Below, one piece after another: positions 11,100-34,827 of a stretch of DNA of 64,000 bases. The notes under the pieces are model-generated. The model had not been told where the DNA came from, did not search any database, and saw only the letters and a program-made list of their open reading frames with translations. The position numbers were made by a program, and so were the translations under genes. The stretch's first letter is position 1; every line of letters begins with the position of its first letter. Source of the DNA: Triatoma infestans. Its lineage: Eukaryota > Arthropoda > Insecta > Hemiptera > Reduviidae. The DNA lies in assembly GCA_011037195.1 (NCBI GenBank), contig JAAEAF010003392.1, forward strand, positions 104,372 through 168,371, in the 5' to 3' direction.

Positions 11100-12900
11100 A
11101 ACATAAGAATTGATATTAACAAAACAAAACAAAAATATAATCCTTTACACAGTTTTACAAATTTGTGTAATATATGGAATCAATGACTTGGTTTTCACTA
11201 CCTGTAACTCTGAAATAAAGACAGATGATACTTTATGGTTTTTCTCAAAGCATTTTTGCATCTATTGTATGAGGATGTTTTGTAAAGGAATTTGTTTTTA
11301 GGGACCTTTCGGGATTTGGATAGGAGACGTTCTGTGCAACAAACAATTGGAAAACATTGGTAGTAATACAAACTTTTGATATTTTTTAATTTGTTTTGTG
11401 AACTTACCACAGGATTTAACTGTCACTGAGGTTTTCATTAGTGCAGTAAATCCGCCCAAAGTCTTTTTAACTGGGATAGCCAGTTAATCAGATTCATCGT
11501 GACATTACTTCATAGGTTTTAATCTGGAAAAAGAAAAATCTACAATGATCTTGGATATTAGGTGATAAACTTTAAAACGTCCCTTTGTAATAGTGAAATT
11601 ATCGTTGAAATGGACCCGATATTGATGTGATTTGGTTATTATTACATTTGAACAGCAACATACACTGGAATTTCTATTAACAAATTAGTGATTTCCATAC
11701 TTATGAAATGACTGATTTGAAAAAGTTTTACTTAATTTTCATACTATTTCTTTGAATTCCATTAAATTCAACTTCATACTAGCAATCTGCAAACTCTTGA
11801 ACAATTATCAGCAAATCGATACCTGCACATAAAAGAAATACACTCTTCCACAATAAGAAATTTCATTTTTCCCGTAGTTAATTTTTATTTCTATTGAAAG
11901 AAGGCAAATTTATACTGTAATGTAATATACTCGGTTTACGATTGTGAAATAAATTCTGAACCCATTTTATAAAACAAACACATAAATTCCATTAAAAACG
12001 TTATTTTTATGAAAATGTGATATTAAGGGTGAAATTTCAAAACAAAATAAGAATAAAACGAAGCCAACAAAGAAATCGGAAAAATAGGTTAGGTTCAAAA
12101 AGATACGAAATTAAAATATATTATTGATATTTTGCTCCCAAAAAATTGTTAGAAAACATCAAAACTTTAGTGAATAAATAAAACTACATCAGAAATAACG
12201 TCCAAACAGACAATTATTATTTGAGAGAAAGGGATACGCTTACCTCTAAAAGTATTAAATCACTAAACAATGTATGATGCACACTAAATTTCAATCACTT
12301 TATTTTATTTATTAGTTCGTTGTATGACTGAACAATAAACGACAAAATACGTAATTAGCACGTGCAAACTTCAGAACGCATAACACTTTAAAGTATGAAT
12401 GGAACCGAAGCCCAAGGCTTAACACAAGCTTGGTGTAACCAGGGAGGTATCCATAAAAGGGGGAGTAACCGCGCACGTACTTCCTAAACATAAACACAAA
12501 GGTTGTCACAAAAAAAATCAGTTTTTTCACAATTTTTCGCCCAAATTTGATCAAAAAATATAAAATAAGCTCCTATTTTGGCGCTTAGTTGGTCAACATG
12601 GCGGGCTCCCCACTCGGGAAGAAGCCAATAAGGCTGGGCCTAAAACGGTACTCATCAATATACCCAACTAACGATTTGGTCATGAAATACCAATTTTCTA
12701 CCAAAAAAAATTGAAAAAATATTGCCAAATTTGGTTTCAAAAAAAGACAAAATGCTTGCTTTATTGATATTTTTATTTTAAACACTCCACTAAACATCAA
12801 ATGTAGTTATAAGGTGCTGGGCTGTTTCCGAGGGACAAGGGAACCCACTCATAATTTTTATTTAAATTAGTTTACATTATTTGTAGTTAATAATTTACTA
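11100..12900. other. Gene-free stretch, probable BET intron 1
   Basis: AT-rich, with no recognised exon or mobile element. One GC-richer island at about 12,590-12,650 carries AACATGGCGGGCTCC, which resembles a YY1 site, next to AGCCAATAAG. It might be an alternative promoter, but nothing further supports that. Confidence 0.35.
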
Positions 12901-12901
12901 C

Positions 12902-12966
12902 CATGCACTATATCCAAAAGGACCCTGTCCTTGGCCTTTTAATGCAGGATGATTGTCTAAGTCCAT
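12902..12966 (-). CDS. Predicted first coding exon of the BET gene (22-residue N-terminus)
   Basis: On the minus strand an ATG at 12,966 opens MDLDNHPALKGQGQGPFGYS, then A and a split codon. A possible donor GTAGTA follows at 12,901-12,896, and a TAG stop would follow if it were not spliced. Splicing to the exon at 11,095 completes the split codon as TGG and keeps the frame open through both downstream exons (114 nt before the bromodomain exon, divisible by 3). It sits 120-140 bp downstream of a CCAAT box and E-box, as a first exon should. Alternatives: a uORF in the BET 5' leader, or an unrelated small gene. Confidence 0.4.
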
Positions 12967-13084
12967 GATCAATTCGGATTAATTGCGTAAAACTAAACTA
13001 TCACATCCACAGCAATGGCTACGCAGATACTCCAACGGGCTCTCTTTTGACTTGTGAAAAATCCTTTGAAATTTGCTACAATCT

Positions 13085-13110
13085 GATTGGTCTAGACTGG
13101 TCACGTGACC
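13085..13110 (-). promoter_or_regulatory. Promoter-like CCAAT box and CACGTG E-box palindrome
   Basis: GGTCACGTGACC (13,099-13,110) is a 12-bp perfect palindrome of the CLEAR/USF E-box type. On the minus strand it is followed at once by GACCAATC (CCAAT box, 13,085-13,092). About 120 bp further down lies the ATG at 12,966. A second E-box TCACGTGA is at 13,293-13,300. Order and spacing fit a TATA-less promoter firing leftward into the BET gene. Confidence 0.5.
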
Positions 13111-13309
13111 CCAAATGCCACAGAATTACATTGATTTTCTCCAATTTATTCCAAACACGTAAAATTTGAATTCTATTGTTTTGGAATGCTGTATATTCAT
13201 GTTATGATCCTTATTAACTTAATGTTTTTATTTCATACGATTTCCAAGTTAGTGAATAGCCCCACTACCAACTAAGCAGCTAGGTATTCACATCACGTGA
13301 CTCAACCAA

Positions 13310-14220
13310 CTTGCTTCACTCCCACTTCAAGCAGAATTAGCAGTGTTGACATCGTTGGTTTAAAACACAAACGATTTCAAATGATGTTTTTGCCTCTTTT
13401 ATAATGTTCTTATTAATGATTCCTTTTCTTAGCAAGGCTTATTATTTGTCACTAACATGTTAAAATTTAAATATATAGAATTTTATATATTTTATCATCT
13501 TTTTAAAAGTTTGAATCAAATTTCATAAAAAAAAAAAATTGCTCTGACAAAATAAAATTCAGTTAAAGGTAAAACCAAATTCAGTTAAAGGCTGGTATCT
13601 GTTAATATATGAGCATTTCAAAAATTCTCCCATAAATAAATGTACACGTTGCATTCTATAGATGACTCCCTCCTGAAAAATTAGAAATTCTTTATTAAGT
13701 TTTTTTCTCTTCTCTGGCTTCATGTACTTAGCAAACAGCCAAAATGAATAGATTTACAATACGGACGCGAACAACTTCATCCCCTAAAAGAAAAATATGA
13801 ATAGCTATTAAATCGCATTTGTAAGTGATTTTAATCTAATAGATGTTTGAAAGTGTTGCCATAATCATTAATCTTATGTTTTTTACTGGTTTTCTGATTA
13901 TAGAATGGTTTTAAGTAACTCTTAAATATAATTAGTTGAATCTATTTGAAAGCAAGTTTATATTACTAAGCTAGTTACATAATTGTATGTAACCATTTAA
14001 CAATTGTAAATTCCTTCGCTAAAACCATTTTTTCTAAATAAATTATTTATAAACATATTTACAGTTGGGCAAGAAGGAAATAACTAATAGGCTATTTAAA
14101 ACCATATTCTATGGCAATACAAAATAATATATGGACTTAATATTTTAAAAAATACATATGTTTCATTAAAGAATTTGCTTCAAAATATTTATTAATATGA
14201 TATCTTAATAAAAAGCAATC
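13310..14220. other. Intergenic, no feature seen
   Basis: AT-rich sequence upstream of the probable BET promoter. I see no gene, RNA or recognisable mobile element. Confidence 0.4.
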
Positions 14221-16281
14221 ACGAGTTCACTACGTCAAATTTTGACCCTAAATACAATTACCATATAGTTCAAACCTGTGGCATTTGCCTTGGGCTTCTG
14301 TCTGGAGAGATTAGCATAATATCCTTCTATTGTTCTCCTAATCACAAACTTAAATCAGAATTTTGGGTGTCCTTAATAAGATCCGTGAGGCATCCAGTAC
14401 TTATGTGTGGCGATTTCAATGCCCATCATAGAAGTTATGGATCTGGCTATGATGATGTCGAAGCTAAAAACTTGGACGCACTCAACTTTGACAATATGTG
14501 CATCTTAATCGATGGTTTCCCCACACTTATTTCTAGACCGGATAGGCGACCCTCTGCTGCAGACCTGACTATATGCTTTTCTTCCGTAGTAACTAGAAGT
14601 CAGTAGTATACACAAATGAACCGTTTGGATCAGATCACTTAGGTATTATCATAGAAATAGACAAAAATCTGACACCAACCTCATATCAACCCTCGCGCTT
14701 AGGTATAAAATGGAATTTAAAGCTTGCCGACTGGGATCATTATGCGTCGATAGCGGATATATTAATCAAGGACCTGACCTTATCTTACGAATATCAAGCT
14801 AACTATAAGAATTTCATATCTGTCATAAATAAAGCAGCTGACTCCGCGATTCCTAAAATAAAAAACTATAAAGGCAAAAAGCCAAAGTACCCGCCGAAAC
14901 CTTGATGGGATGTTGAATGTGAAAGGGTCAGACAAAAGAACATTGAGAGGTTCAAAATATACAAAAGAACACCTTCTATTGAGAATTTATTGAAAGTAAA
15001 AGGTGCACAGCCATATGCCGCAAGTTGTATAAATCTAAAAAGCAGACAAAGTGGGTTGAGTTTTGCAACTCCTTTAACATGCATTCAATGCCAAGGGTCA
15101 GTGAAATTTGTAGGGGAGTGAGGGCCTTAAGACAGGGTTACTTTACTCCCGCTTCGACAGACGGGAAATGGGTTCCTGAGTTCCTAAATTCCCTTACACC
15201 AGAAATAGTTCCTGAGAATCTACTTACCATTCCTTACAATCCCCATGGAGCGAATGATCCTTTCTCCTACAAGGAACTTCTGCATGCCTTAAAGATTAAT
15301 GCGAATACGTCTCCAGGACAGGATAACATACATTACCCAATGTTATTTCACCTCTCAGAACTGGGAAAAGAACACTTTTGCGCATCCTAAACATTCATTT
15401 GGACCCATAATGTAGTTGTAGAAGAATGAAGCAGGCAAATAGTGGTGCCACTTCTGAAGCCTAATAAAGACGCTCAATCGGCCCAATCCTATAGACCAAT
15501 AGCTCTAGCATCCTGTGTAGGAAAAACATTTGAAAGGCTGATTAAGACGGGATTCGAGTGCTGGGTGAAATCAGGAAAGGTTCTACCCATCTACCAAAGT
15601 GGATTTAGTAAGAAACATAGTACCCAGGATGCATTAGCTAACTTTGTTCTTGATATATACCAAGGCTTCCCCGACAGGAAATTTACACTTACTGCTAATC
15701 TAGACTATCCAATGCGTACAGCCATGTCAATGTTCCACTGCCAAGACAAATCTACACCGGACATGTTTATGGGCCAAGACAAACCTACACAGGATTACCA
15801 CAAGGTGCAGTGCTCAGCCCTTTGCTATTTAATATTTACACGGCAGATTTGGATCTGGCATTGGGTCCAAAAGTTGGTATATCACAGTTTGCAGATATTA
15901 TTCTTTACAGCCGACAGAAAGAAATAGAGAACGCAGTGGAATTGCTTGACATGGCCATGAGATCGTTCGATGAGTGGTATAGAAATGCAGGTTTCCAATT
16001 ATCAGATAGCAAGAGCAGTGTGATAGTGTTTACTAAACGAAGAAAATATCAGTTAACATCGCCAGCGCAACTGGGCGAACATAAACTGCAGATGTACCGG
16101 TAATGAAGACACTGGAAATGTATTTAGATGCAAAACTCATCTGGAGATCGCACATTGAGTATCTATGCAATAAATGCGAACAGGCGCTTAACGTACTAAG
16201 ATATATTAATCATAAGAACTATGGAGCAGATATAAAAATGGCTCTTACTATCTGCAGGAGCTTATTCGTTCTAGGCTGAAG

Positions 16282-16569
16282 CATGGTTCCATGCCTTCAG
16301 CGAAAGTAGGAAGTTTTATACCTTAATAAGCAGGCTGAGGTTCAACCATAACTTTAGTCCTCACCACCTGGGTCGTATAGGAATTAAAGATTGATCCTAA
16401 ATGTCCATGCCCACCTGATGCAAAAATTGATGCGGAACACATCATTTTAGGTTGTGGAGAATACTCCAATGGAAGAGAATTGTTATGGGACTCCATAGTT
16501 GAAGCTCGATGTACACTATCCCTGAAGCTAAATTCTATTTTAGATAACAAGACATACATAGAACTCTAT
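16282..16569 (+). repeat. 288-bp duplicated LINE tail, misplaced copy
   Basis: Identical by eye over 288 bp to 17,563-17,850, from CATGGTTCCATGCC to GAACTCTAT. It encodes the post-RNase H zinc-knuckle region but here interrupts the RT C-terminal domain between IRSRL and YGFFLYGD. This copy is therefore the derived one. Confidence 0.85.
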
Positions 16570-17562
16570 TATGGGTTCTTTCTTTATGGGGACGCTTCCC
16601 TTACTCATCTGAAGTAAATTGATAGAATCCAATTCAAGTCACTTCGATCTTGTCTTGGCGCACTCACATCTACCCCGACTAATGCCCTCTTTTGGCAGAG
16701 GCGAGAGAGGCCCCTCTGCTTATCAGAAGGAAGCTTGTAGCCTCTCGCTTCATCTCAGATAGAATGTATTCAATAAATCAGCCTCTATCATGAGGATTAG
16801 CAGACTCTCACCACGAGTCTTAACAGTTTTGGACTGGAGAAACACTCCTATACTAGTGGATCTATTCTGTCCCTTCATAGTTTTCGTCTTCGCTACATCG
16901 ATCCGCATGTCGGCCACAATACCACGTCAATATAGAATGTTCCTTGGGCTCCCAGGAGCATATTCTAACAGACTTACAAATTTGATAATTCCATTCCACC
17001 CTTAATTAATAATGCTAACCCTTCTTCGAAAATAAAGCAATATCCCGGCGCATATTGTCTCTATACTGACGGCTCTAAGAGTTCAAGTGGTGGGATGTGC
17101 TATCTTTGACCCACAAACCGGCTCTACTTCGTAATACAAATTAAACCAATATGCTTCCATATTCACTGCTGTAGTAGCAATAAATAACTCCCTTCATTTT
17201 GCAGCCTCACTTCACTCTTCTACTATTATTATTCTCTCTGACAGTCAAAGCGTTCTCTCCAGTCTGAGGCAACCGGGTAAAAATCCATCCTTCACATTAC
17301 TGCAAACAGTGCAGTTACTTAAGAACTTGCAGTTAGAAGGGAAGGTAGTCCGCCTAATATGAGTTAAGGGACACTCCGGGTTAAGAGGTATCGAAATGGC
17401 GGTCCTAGGGGCGAGAAGTGCTGCCTCTTCTGGTCTACCCATAGATAAAATGTTATTAGTTGCTTATATTAAAAATTATGCAAAAGCCCAATATTATAAG
17501 GAGTGGAGTGTGAAACTGAGGAATGTTTTATACTGGTTTAAAACCACACATTCCCACTAAGC

Positions 17563-17850
17563 CATGGTTCCATGCCTTCAGCGAAAGTAGGAAGTTTTAT
17601 ACCTTAATAAGCAGGCTGAGGTTCAACCATAACTTTAGTCCTCACCACCTGGGTCGTATAGGAATTAAAGATTGATCCTAAATGTCCATGCCCACCTGAT
17701 GCAAAAATTGATGCGGAACACATCATTTTAGGTTGTGGAGAATACTCCAATGGAAGAGAATTGTTATGGGACTCCATAGTTGAAGCTCGATGTACACTAT
17801 CCCTGAAGCTAAATTCTATTTTAGATAACAAGACATACATAGAACTCTAT
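17563..17850 (+). repeat. 288-bp duplicated LINE tail, native copy
   Basis: It lies directly after the RNase H domain, where this tail belongs in RNase H-bearing LINEs. It encodes HAFSESRKFYTLISRLRF followed, after a one-base frameshift, by PKCPCPPDAKIDAEHIILGC. Confidence 0.85.
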
Positions 17851-17889
17851 ATCTTCATAAAACAATATGATATAGATCTGTAAATTAAC

Positions 17890-19140
17890 CTACAATATAT
17901 ATAAATAGTCACAAACAAACAATAGACACAATATAAATATAACTGACAAAAAATAAATGTCCAAATTAAAGAGTTAATAATTTGGCGATCTGCAAAGTAC
18001 AGGAAGCCAAAAAAAAAAAATATGAGAAGAAATAAAAAATACTACAAGAAATCTTTCTCCTTAAAAATATTTACAAGCAGTTTTCAACAATGAAATAAAC
18101 CCTAAAGGCTTCCGACCGTAATCTAAAACAAAAACTTCGAGTATATTTGCCAGCCCAGCCATTGCCTCGCTAATTAAATGCACAGCGACCATGAATGGGC
18201 TATAGTGCTTCCATCTGGCGCCGTAGCTGAGGCTGAGGCTGCTCACCTATAGCATCCCTTTGAATAGGTATCTGTAAGAAATCTCAAAATCTTGGAAGGT
18301 TCTAGGGAGGGAATATCCTTCTCTCTCACCTGGAAAGCACCCAGGCTACTGTTCTCATGTCGAAATAAAAGAGTGTTTCGCAGACTGACAAATTCTGGCA
18401 ACTTGTCAGGATTGATTAATTATCTCTTGTGCTCGAATATGTTTTTAAACAAATTTAGCGAGGCTTGACAAAATTGCCTGTTCAAATAAAACACCATTTT
18501 TCACGAAAAAGTCAAACTGAAAACCTTTATTGTTTTTTTTATTGAATTACATAATTATAAAATAATTTTTTTTTCAAGTTTTCTAATTTCAACCTCACAG
18601 ATTAAATTGTAAGGAAAAGTCAAGATAAAACCGCCGAGTTACTTTATTGTATTTTCACAAGTTACATGTTCATACCAAACACACAGTTTGAATTCGAAGT
18701 TGGTTACACAAATGCAAACAGTATAATTAATTAGTATAATTAATAATTAATTAAACAGTATAATTAATAATTAACAGTAACTGGCGCGACTGTCTCCGTA
18801 AATGTTCGGCACTCATTCGGGAAGATGTCATCACGATTTTTATCAAATAACCTCCCATAAAACATTTTCAATTTTAAAATATACTTGGAACAGTTAGTGG
18901 TAAATAAACTCGCAGTTTTTTTCTTTTAAATCCTATAGCATGGCAATTAGGAAGCCTATAGGGTTTCTTTCAAACCGTTGTAAGTACTTTTAGGATAAAG
19001 ATTTCGTGAACGTTAATCTTCTGAATAACGTTACTTAAAAAGTTTGCATTTTCAAAATAATTTTGAAAATTTCAGAAAAATTTGAAGATAATTTATCAAT
19101 CGATATCTATAGTAAAAATATATAAGTAAAGGTACATATT
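17890..19140. other. Intergenic, AT-rich, no gene seen
   Basis: Contains a 61-codon minus-strand frame at 18,061-18,246 (YSPFMVAVHLISEAMAGLAN) in a locally GC-richer patch. I do not recognise it and it has no splice or start context. A short tandem of ATAATTAATTA-like units lies at 18,722-18,776. Confidence 0.35.
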
Positions 19141-19154
19141 CGATAGTAAAGTAA

Positions 19155-19335
19155 AGTAAGGCTTATTTTTTCAGACGGGCTTTACGTCCCACTACCGATC
19201 AGGTGTCATGGTTGGCGCCATAAAGCAACCAAATGTATGTATTAATATGAGTAGTACCTTTATACATTATTAAAATCTAAGGCCAAGACCAGGAATCGTA
19301 CCCAACACTACATTTCAGCTTTGCGGTCCGTGAAA
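19155..19335 (-). repeat. SINE-like repeat, family B, copy 2
   Basis: Shares GGGCTTTACGTCC with flanking ACTACC, and the 'aaggccaagacc' box B region, with 1,558-1,762 in the same orientation. The tRNA-like end is degraded. Confidence 0.4.
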
Positions 19336-19369
19336 ATAGTTATATATATTAATTAATTTTTATTTAGCA

Positions 19370-20462
19370 AATGAAGGATTATGTGCAAAAAAAGAAAAAA
19401 GGGATCGTTTTGAGGCAATAGGAAGAAGGCATTGTGTAATAAGAGATAAGAGAACTGGCGGTCCATCTGAGGAAAGTTTTGGTAAAGTAGTGATATGATT
19501 TCTGGAAAGTTTTAAAATAATCAAGAATGTCATGCAATTTTGAGGATGTTCAATGTGTGTGAATTTTCTCAAATGATGCGTGAAGGACGGCCGAAAACTG
19601 CAACTACCGAAGAAAATATAGAGAAGATACACAATATGGTTCTAGATGATCGACGATTAGGTATAGAATGTAGGCATCTCAGAAGAAAGGTTACGGCACA
19701 TTTTACACGAAGAACTCAGTATGAGAAAGTTTTGTGCACGATGAGTGCCGCATTTGTTAAATGCTGATCACAAACGAATGAGGAATCGAGTTTCTCAGCA
19801 ATGTTTGTCCCGTTTTATGAAGAATGCAACCGATTTTCTGCGCCGATTTTTACGATGGATGAAACATGGGTTCATCACTTTACACCTGAATCAAAACAAC
19901 AGTTCAAGCAGTGGGTAGAAGCCAGTGGATCTGCACCAAAAACAATTGCATCAGCTGGAAAGTTTATGACTAGTGTTTGGATTCTTTTAATTGACTACCT
20001 GCCAATGTGTCGAACAATTAATGGAGAATACCAAGCATATTTTCTTAACCAGCTAGATAAAAAAATTAGAGAGAAAAGGCCTGGTTTGCAAAAAAAGAAA
20101 TCTTCTTTTAACAGGACAATGCACCTGCCCGCAAAGGCGCTTTAGCAAGGGGAAATTTGAGGGATTCGAATTATGAATTGGAACATCCCCCTGATCACCA
20201 CATTTGGCTCACTCTGTTTTCATCTATTCCCAAACTAAGAAATTTGTGGCCGGAAAACGTTTTGGGTCAAATGAAGAGGCGATAGCAGCGGTGTTTTGAA
20301 GACCTTACAGAATCGCACTTTAGGGACGGAATCCAATTATTGGAGAAACGTTGGACAAAGTGTATTGAACTAACGGGAAACTACATGGAGAAATAAATGC
20401 ATTTTTAAAATTAAAAAAACTCTTTCCACTACTAAGCCGAGAACTTTTCACCTTGCCCACGT
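19370..20462 (+). mobile_element. Dead mariner transposon
   Basis: Translation in several frames matches a mariner transposase: REGRPKTATTEENIEKIHNM at 19,579, then FTMDETWVHHFTPESK (first catalytic Asp region) at 19,850, and INGEYQAYFLNQLDKKIREK at 20,022. Then comes a degraded DNAPAH region at 20,117 and FRDGIQLLEKRWTKCIEL at 20,322. The right terminal repeat reads GCCGAGAACTTTTCAC...GCCCACGTA at 20,434-20,462, typical of mariner ends. Frameshifts, internal deletions and a missing left terminus make it inactive. Confidence 0.9.
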
Positions 20463-20469
20463 ATATTAA

Positions 20470-22130
20470 AATTATATAGGTGGTAGAACTATACCCTGTA
20501 GGAGAAATGGTGCTTTATAAGAAAGCTTAACGGTAATGCTCTCTGATAAACCTCTCAAAATTCAATTTTCTCGGGAAAATGTTTTAAAACAAAGTGTATA
20601 CTATTTATGTATGTATATAGTATACAAGTTTAAACAAAATCATTGGAACCGTTTTCGAGAAATAGCTATTATAAGAATGCCAAGGAATACGTTATTACAC
20701 CACATGACATTGCAAGGAGAATGGCTAATCACTCTAGAAAGGCTGGTTTCAAATTATTTGGACGATTTTTTGTATTTTGCTTCCAAATTTGACTTTAATG
20801 TTTTATAACCAATCGACGTAGTTTAAAAATAATGTATCTCACCATGATTCGCCATTTTATCTTTATAAAGTGAGGAAGTTACCTTCCCATCTATCTTTCT
20901 AACTCTAAAGCCGTTCCATTAATTTTTTTGTTTTCTTTTTTTATCACTTTAATTAAATAAACTTATTTTGATTATTATGTTTACTTTAATACCCCACTAA
21001 ATTGAAAGTATCTATCAGATACCTGCTTCTACTAATAGATTACGTTCCACAAGCAAAGGGTTGGAAATTTGCAAAAAAACAAAATTTGTTCCCTAGGGTT
21101 CGCTATTGCTTTGCGGAAGCAACTCTCCCTTATACCTTTCTAACTCAAAACCCGAAATTAGTGCAGAACCACTTGTCTATAACGTGTTGTTAAAAAGTTA
21201 GGACGTTATCTTTTACATATCCGTGCCTATTCCAGTTAAGTAATGAAAACAAGTCATATTGTAATATAATTTCTATGATAAAGAATGATTTTCTTCATCA
21301 ATAACATTTATTTATTTTTTTAAATGATCTTTTAAATGTATGTGTATTTGATTTATGTTTAATTCTTTGAAGAAAATAATTTTGATTTGTTTAATTTTTT
21401 GTTTGGTTTAAATGATATCGTCAGTGTTTTTATTACTTTTGTCTCATTTATTTTAATCAATTAATTGAATAAACTTATTTTGATTAATATGTTTCTTTTA
21501 TTCCAGTATTTACCCATTTGTGATAAAATTATCTGTCAGATACCCGCCCCAAATATTTTAGTTCTATAAGCACGTCTAATACAGGTTAACTGTGAATTTA
21601 TACATAAATATATGGAAATTAATGCATTATATTTAGATTGTAGCAAGTGTTTATCTCCCTCCTTAAAGTTACTTTAGTGTGGAAAAAAACAGGTAGGGGA
21701 GAGATCCATCACTAAAATAATGTTTTCATACTCTGCGCTCTCAAAAACATATCTCCGCGAAACTCATTTGAAAATTTTACATGATCGCAATACTTCCTCT
21801 TATAACTTTGACATTGTCTGTGATGTATTTTATGCTCATATGTATAATAAGCAAATTAGTATTCACTTTTTTACTTATATTCTTGGCACTCTTATATATT
21901 AATTTAATTTGCCTTTTCAATTTTCTGCTTGGCTGTATATTATATGAATAGGGGTAATGCGAATGCCGAACTTTCAGCCTGGACTTCTGCTCCCTCTAGA
22001 TCAATGGCGTCCCCTAGTGTTCAACGTGGACGTTTTTACCCCCCTCCCCAAGTGATATAAAAACCCGGATACCCTCCTTCAACAGCCCTGAGAAATAGGT
22101 CTGCTACACCCCAGGCACAATTATCGTTCG
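20470..22130. other. Intergenic repeats, no gene seen
   Basis: 20,480-20,830 contains diverged pieces of the TIR element family. 20,940-21,060 and 21,470-21,590 share AATAAACTTATTTTGATTA and ATCTRTCAGATACC, so they are two diverged copies of an unidentified repeat about 530 bp apart in direct orientation. Confidence 0.4.
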
Positions 22131-22139
22131 GCTTTCTCG

Positions 22140-22900
22140 GTCTCTCTTAGAATTCTTATTATTTTTCATTTCGTGTTTTTCACGAGGATTTAGGATGACA
22201 CTTCCATGTTTTGCTATCTTATGAAGCTTAAACGAGTACCATGATCATTACACGTTTCTTCCCTAAATCTTCCCACTATCCTGCCACTAAATCTCTTCCC
22301 AACTCTTCCATTAAAATCGCCAGTCAAAAGTAGAATCTTCCGATCTGGGATATCTTCACATATTTTCCCCTATTCCTCAAAGAAAATATCCATGTCCGTC
22401 ACAGTACTGCCATCCGCACGAGTCTAATTTCCTATAACAACAACCATTTCCCCAAAAGTTTCAATTCACTTTTATAATCCTTTCATTAATACATCATAAT
22501 TTCTACTAAATCTTTCGTATTTTTCACTAACAGATTCACTACACCTGCTAGGTGACTCTCTTACTTTTCTATCCCGCTGAAGAAATGCATAAGGACTCCC
22601 AACTTCCTTTACCCTTGTTTTTGGTTTCTGTAATAACAGCGGTATAAATCCCGTGAGCCTTCCATTCATTTATTACATCCATTTTCCTTATATTTATTCC
22701 TTGCATGTTGAAAAATAGATAATCCGTTTCCGAACTTCTGTCTTATCCTATTTTTTCTATTCGGTCTTTTCTTATGGACTAAGAACTTACAAATTGTTTT
22801 ATGATGGCGGGGTGCTAGCCTGACGCTAAACCTCCAATCAGAAGACTTGACTTGATTTCAGGGTGTCCTCTTAGACAGGCCTTCACCTTGGCCCATCTAC
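22140..22900 (-). mobile_element. LINE endonuclease fragment
   Basis: The minus strand encodes a segment resembling the first part of an RTE/CR1-type endonuclease ORF: ERFSRNYDVLMKGL at about 22,480. Further on are 'ILLLTGDFNGRVGKR' at about 22,310, the conserved GDFN endonuclease motif, and 'CNDHGTRL'. Stops and frameshifts interrupt it and no RT follows, so it is a truncated dead copy. Confidence 0.65.
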
Positions 22901-23543
22901 CCTACATCTCTCCGTTTCCACGCAATACCTACCCAATATAATTCATTTCAGGATAAAGAAAACAAACTTTCTTTCAATAATCATTAAGAATATAAAATGT
23001 TGTAAATACTTAATCACTAAGATGTGTCAAGAAAAAATATTATTTAAACTTTTCTTAAGGCAATTTTCATGGCTAAAGTAAAAATTTATATTTATTCATA
23101 TTTATACCATATTTTCTTTGACTAGATTCTTTTCATAAATGGATCTCGCAATTTAATTAATAACTACCGATTACTTGATATTTTTTTAATTTATTCATTA
23201 CTGGAAATTTTACTAATATGATCCAAGAAATCGAAGTAAATCGATTATTCAAGATAGTTAAACAATACCAACAAAACGGCAATTTGAGTTTGTTGTCTTC
23301 CTTTTGAGACTGGAGGTAATAAGTTAGGTAGATCTGCCATTAAGTGTGTTGTTTCATGCTACAGTTATAATAAATATTGTTCATTTTAACCTATAAGAAG
23401 TGAAATGAGTATCTTTGAAACCTCTCATGTTAAAGATAGTCTAATTGTGCGTTTAATATTTGACGTGTGTAGAAAAGTACCGTTTCTAAATTAAGGCTCA
23501 TCACACTTTTTTGATCAACTATAATTTCATTTCAATTTCCAAA

Positions 23544-34494
<10,951 letters not shown>

Positions 34495-34821
34495 CCTTCT
34501 GAGATAGTGTTTACCACGCCATTAAGATTTAAATATTAATATCTTAACCAAAACAACGAAGGCAAAAAAATCTTAGATACGAAATATTTTTCTTTGACAA
34601 AGAAGAATAGTCAGAAATTTACTATGAGAATGAAATATTTTACTAATAAAAAACCCTACTTTTCAAGTGAAAGAATCACCTTTGTATAAAAATATCAAGC
34701 TGTAACATTTTATAATACACGTAATATTGTCGTTTTTGTGTAATTGACAGATTTAATTGAAATTTACAGATTGTTATTTTTCGTTTAATATTTGTAATTT
34801 CTAGTGTGATTGTATTATGTA

Positions 34822-34827
34822 AATAAA
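34822..34827 (+). terminator. wds: wds polyadenylation signal
   Basis: AATAAA about 330 bp downstream of the wds stop, followed by a T-rich stretch. It is the first canonical signal with a T-rich downstream element in the 3' flank. Confidence 0.6.

Larger units (their letters stand above)
14230..17880 (+). mobile_element. Decayed LINE with endonuclease, RT and RNase H
   Basis: Reading through frameshifts on the plus strand gives, in order: an AP endonuclease (PVLMCGDFNAHHRSYGS at 14,390, ending at a degenerate GSDHLGI at 14,626), a linker, a reverse transcriptase (VPLLKPN...YRPIALASCVGKTFERLI at 15,442-15,540; QGAVLSPLLFNIYTADLDLA at 15,802; catalytic FxDD-type motif decayed to FADI near 15,888), RNase H (YCLYTDGSKSSSGG at 17,056) and a CPCPP...H...C zinc-knuckle tail (two copies). 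The domain set fits the I/R1/LOA group. ORF1 is missing and stops are frequent, so it is dead. Confidence 0.85.

Noticed and set aside
16323..17840. Two identical 78-codon minus-strand ORFs
   Set aside because: They are antisense shadows of the duplicated LINE tail; the duplication is real, the ORFs are not.
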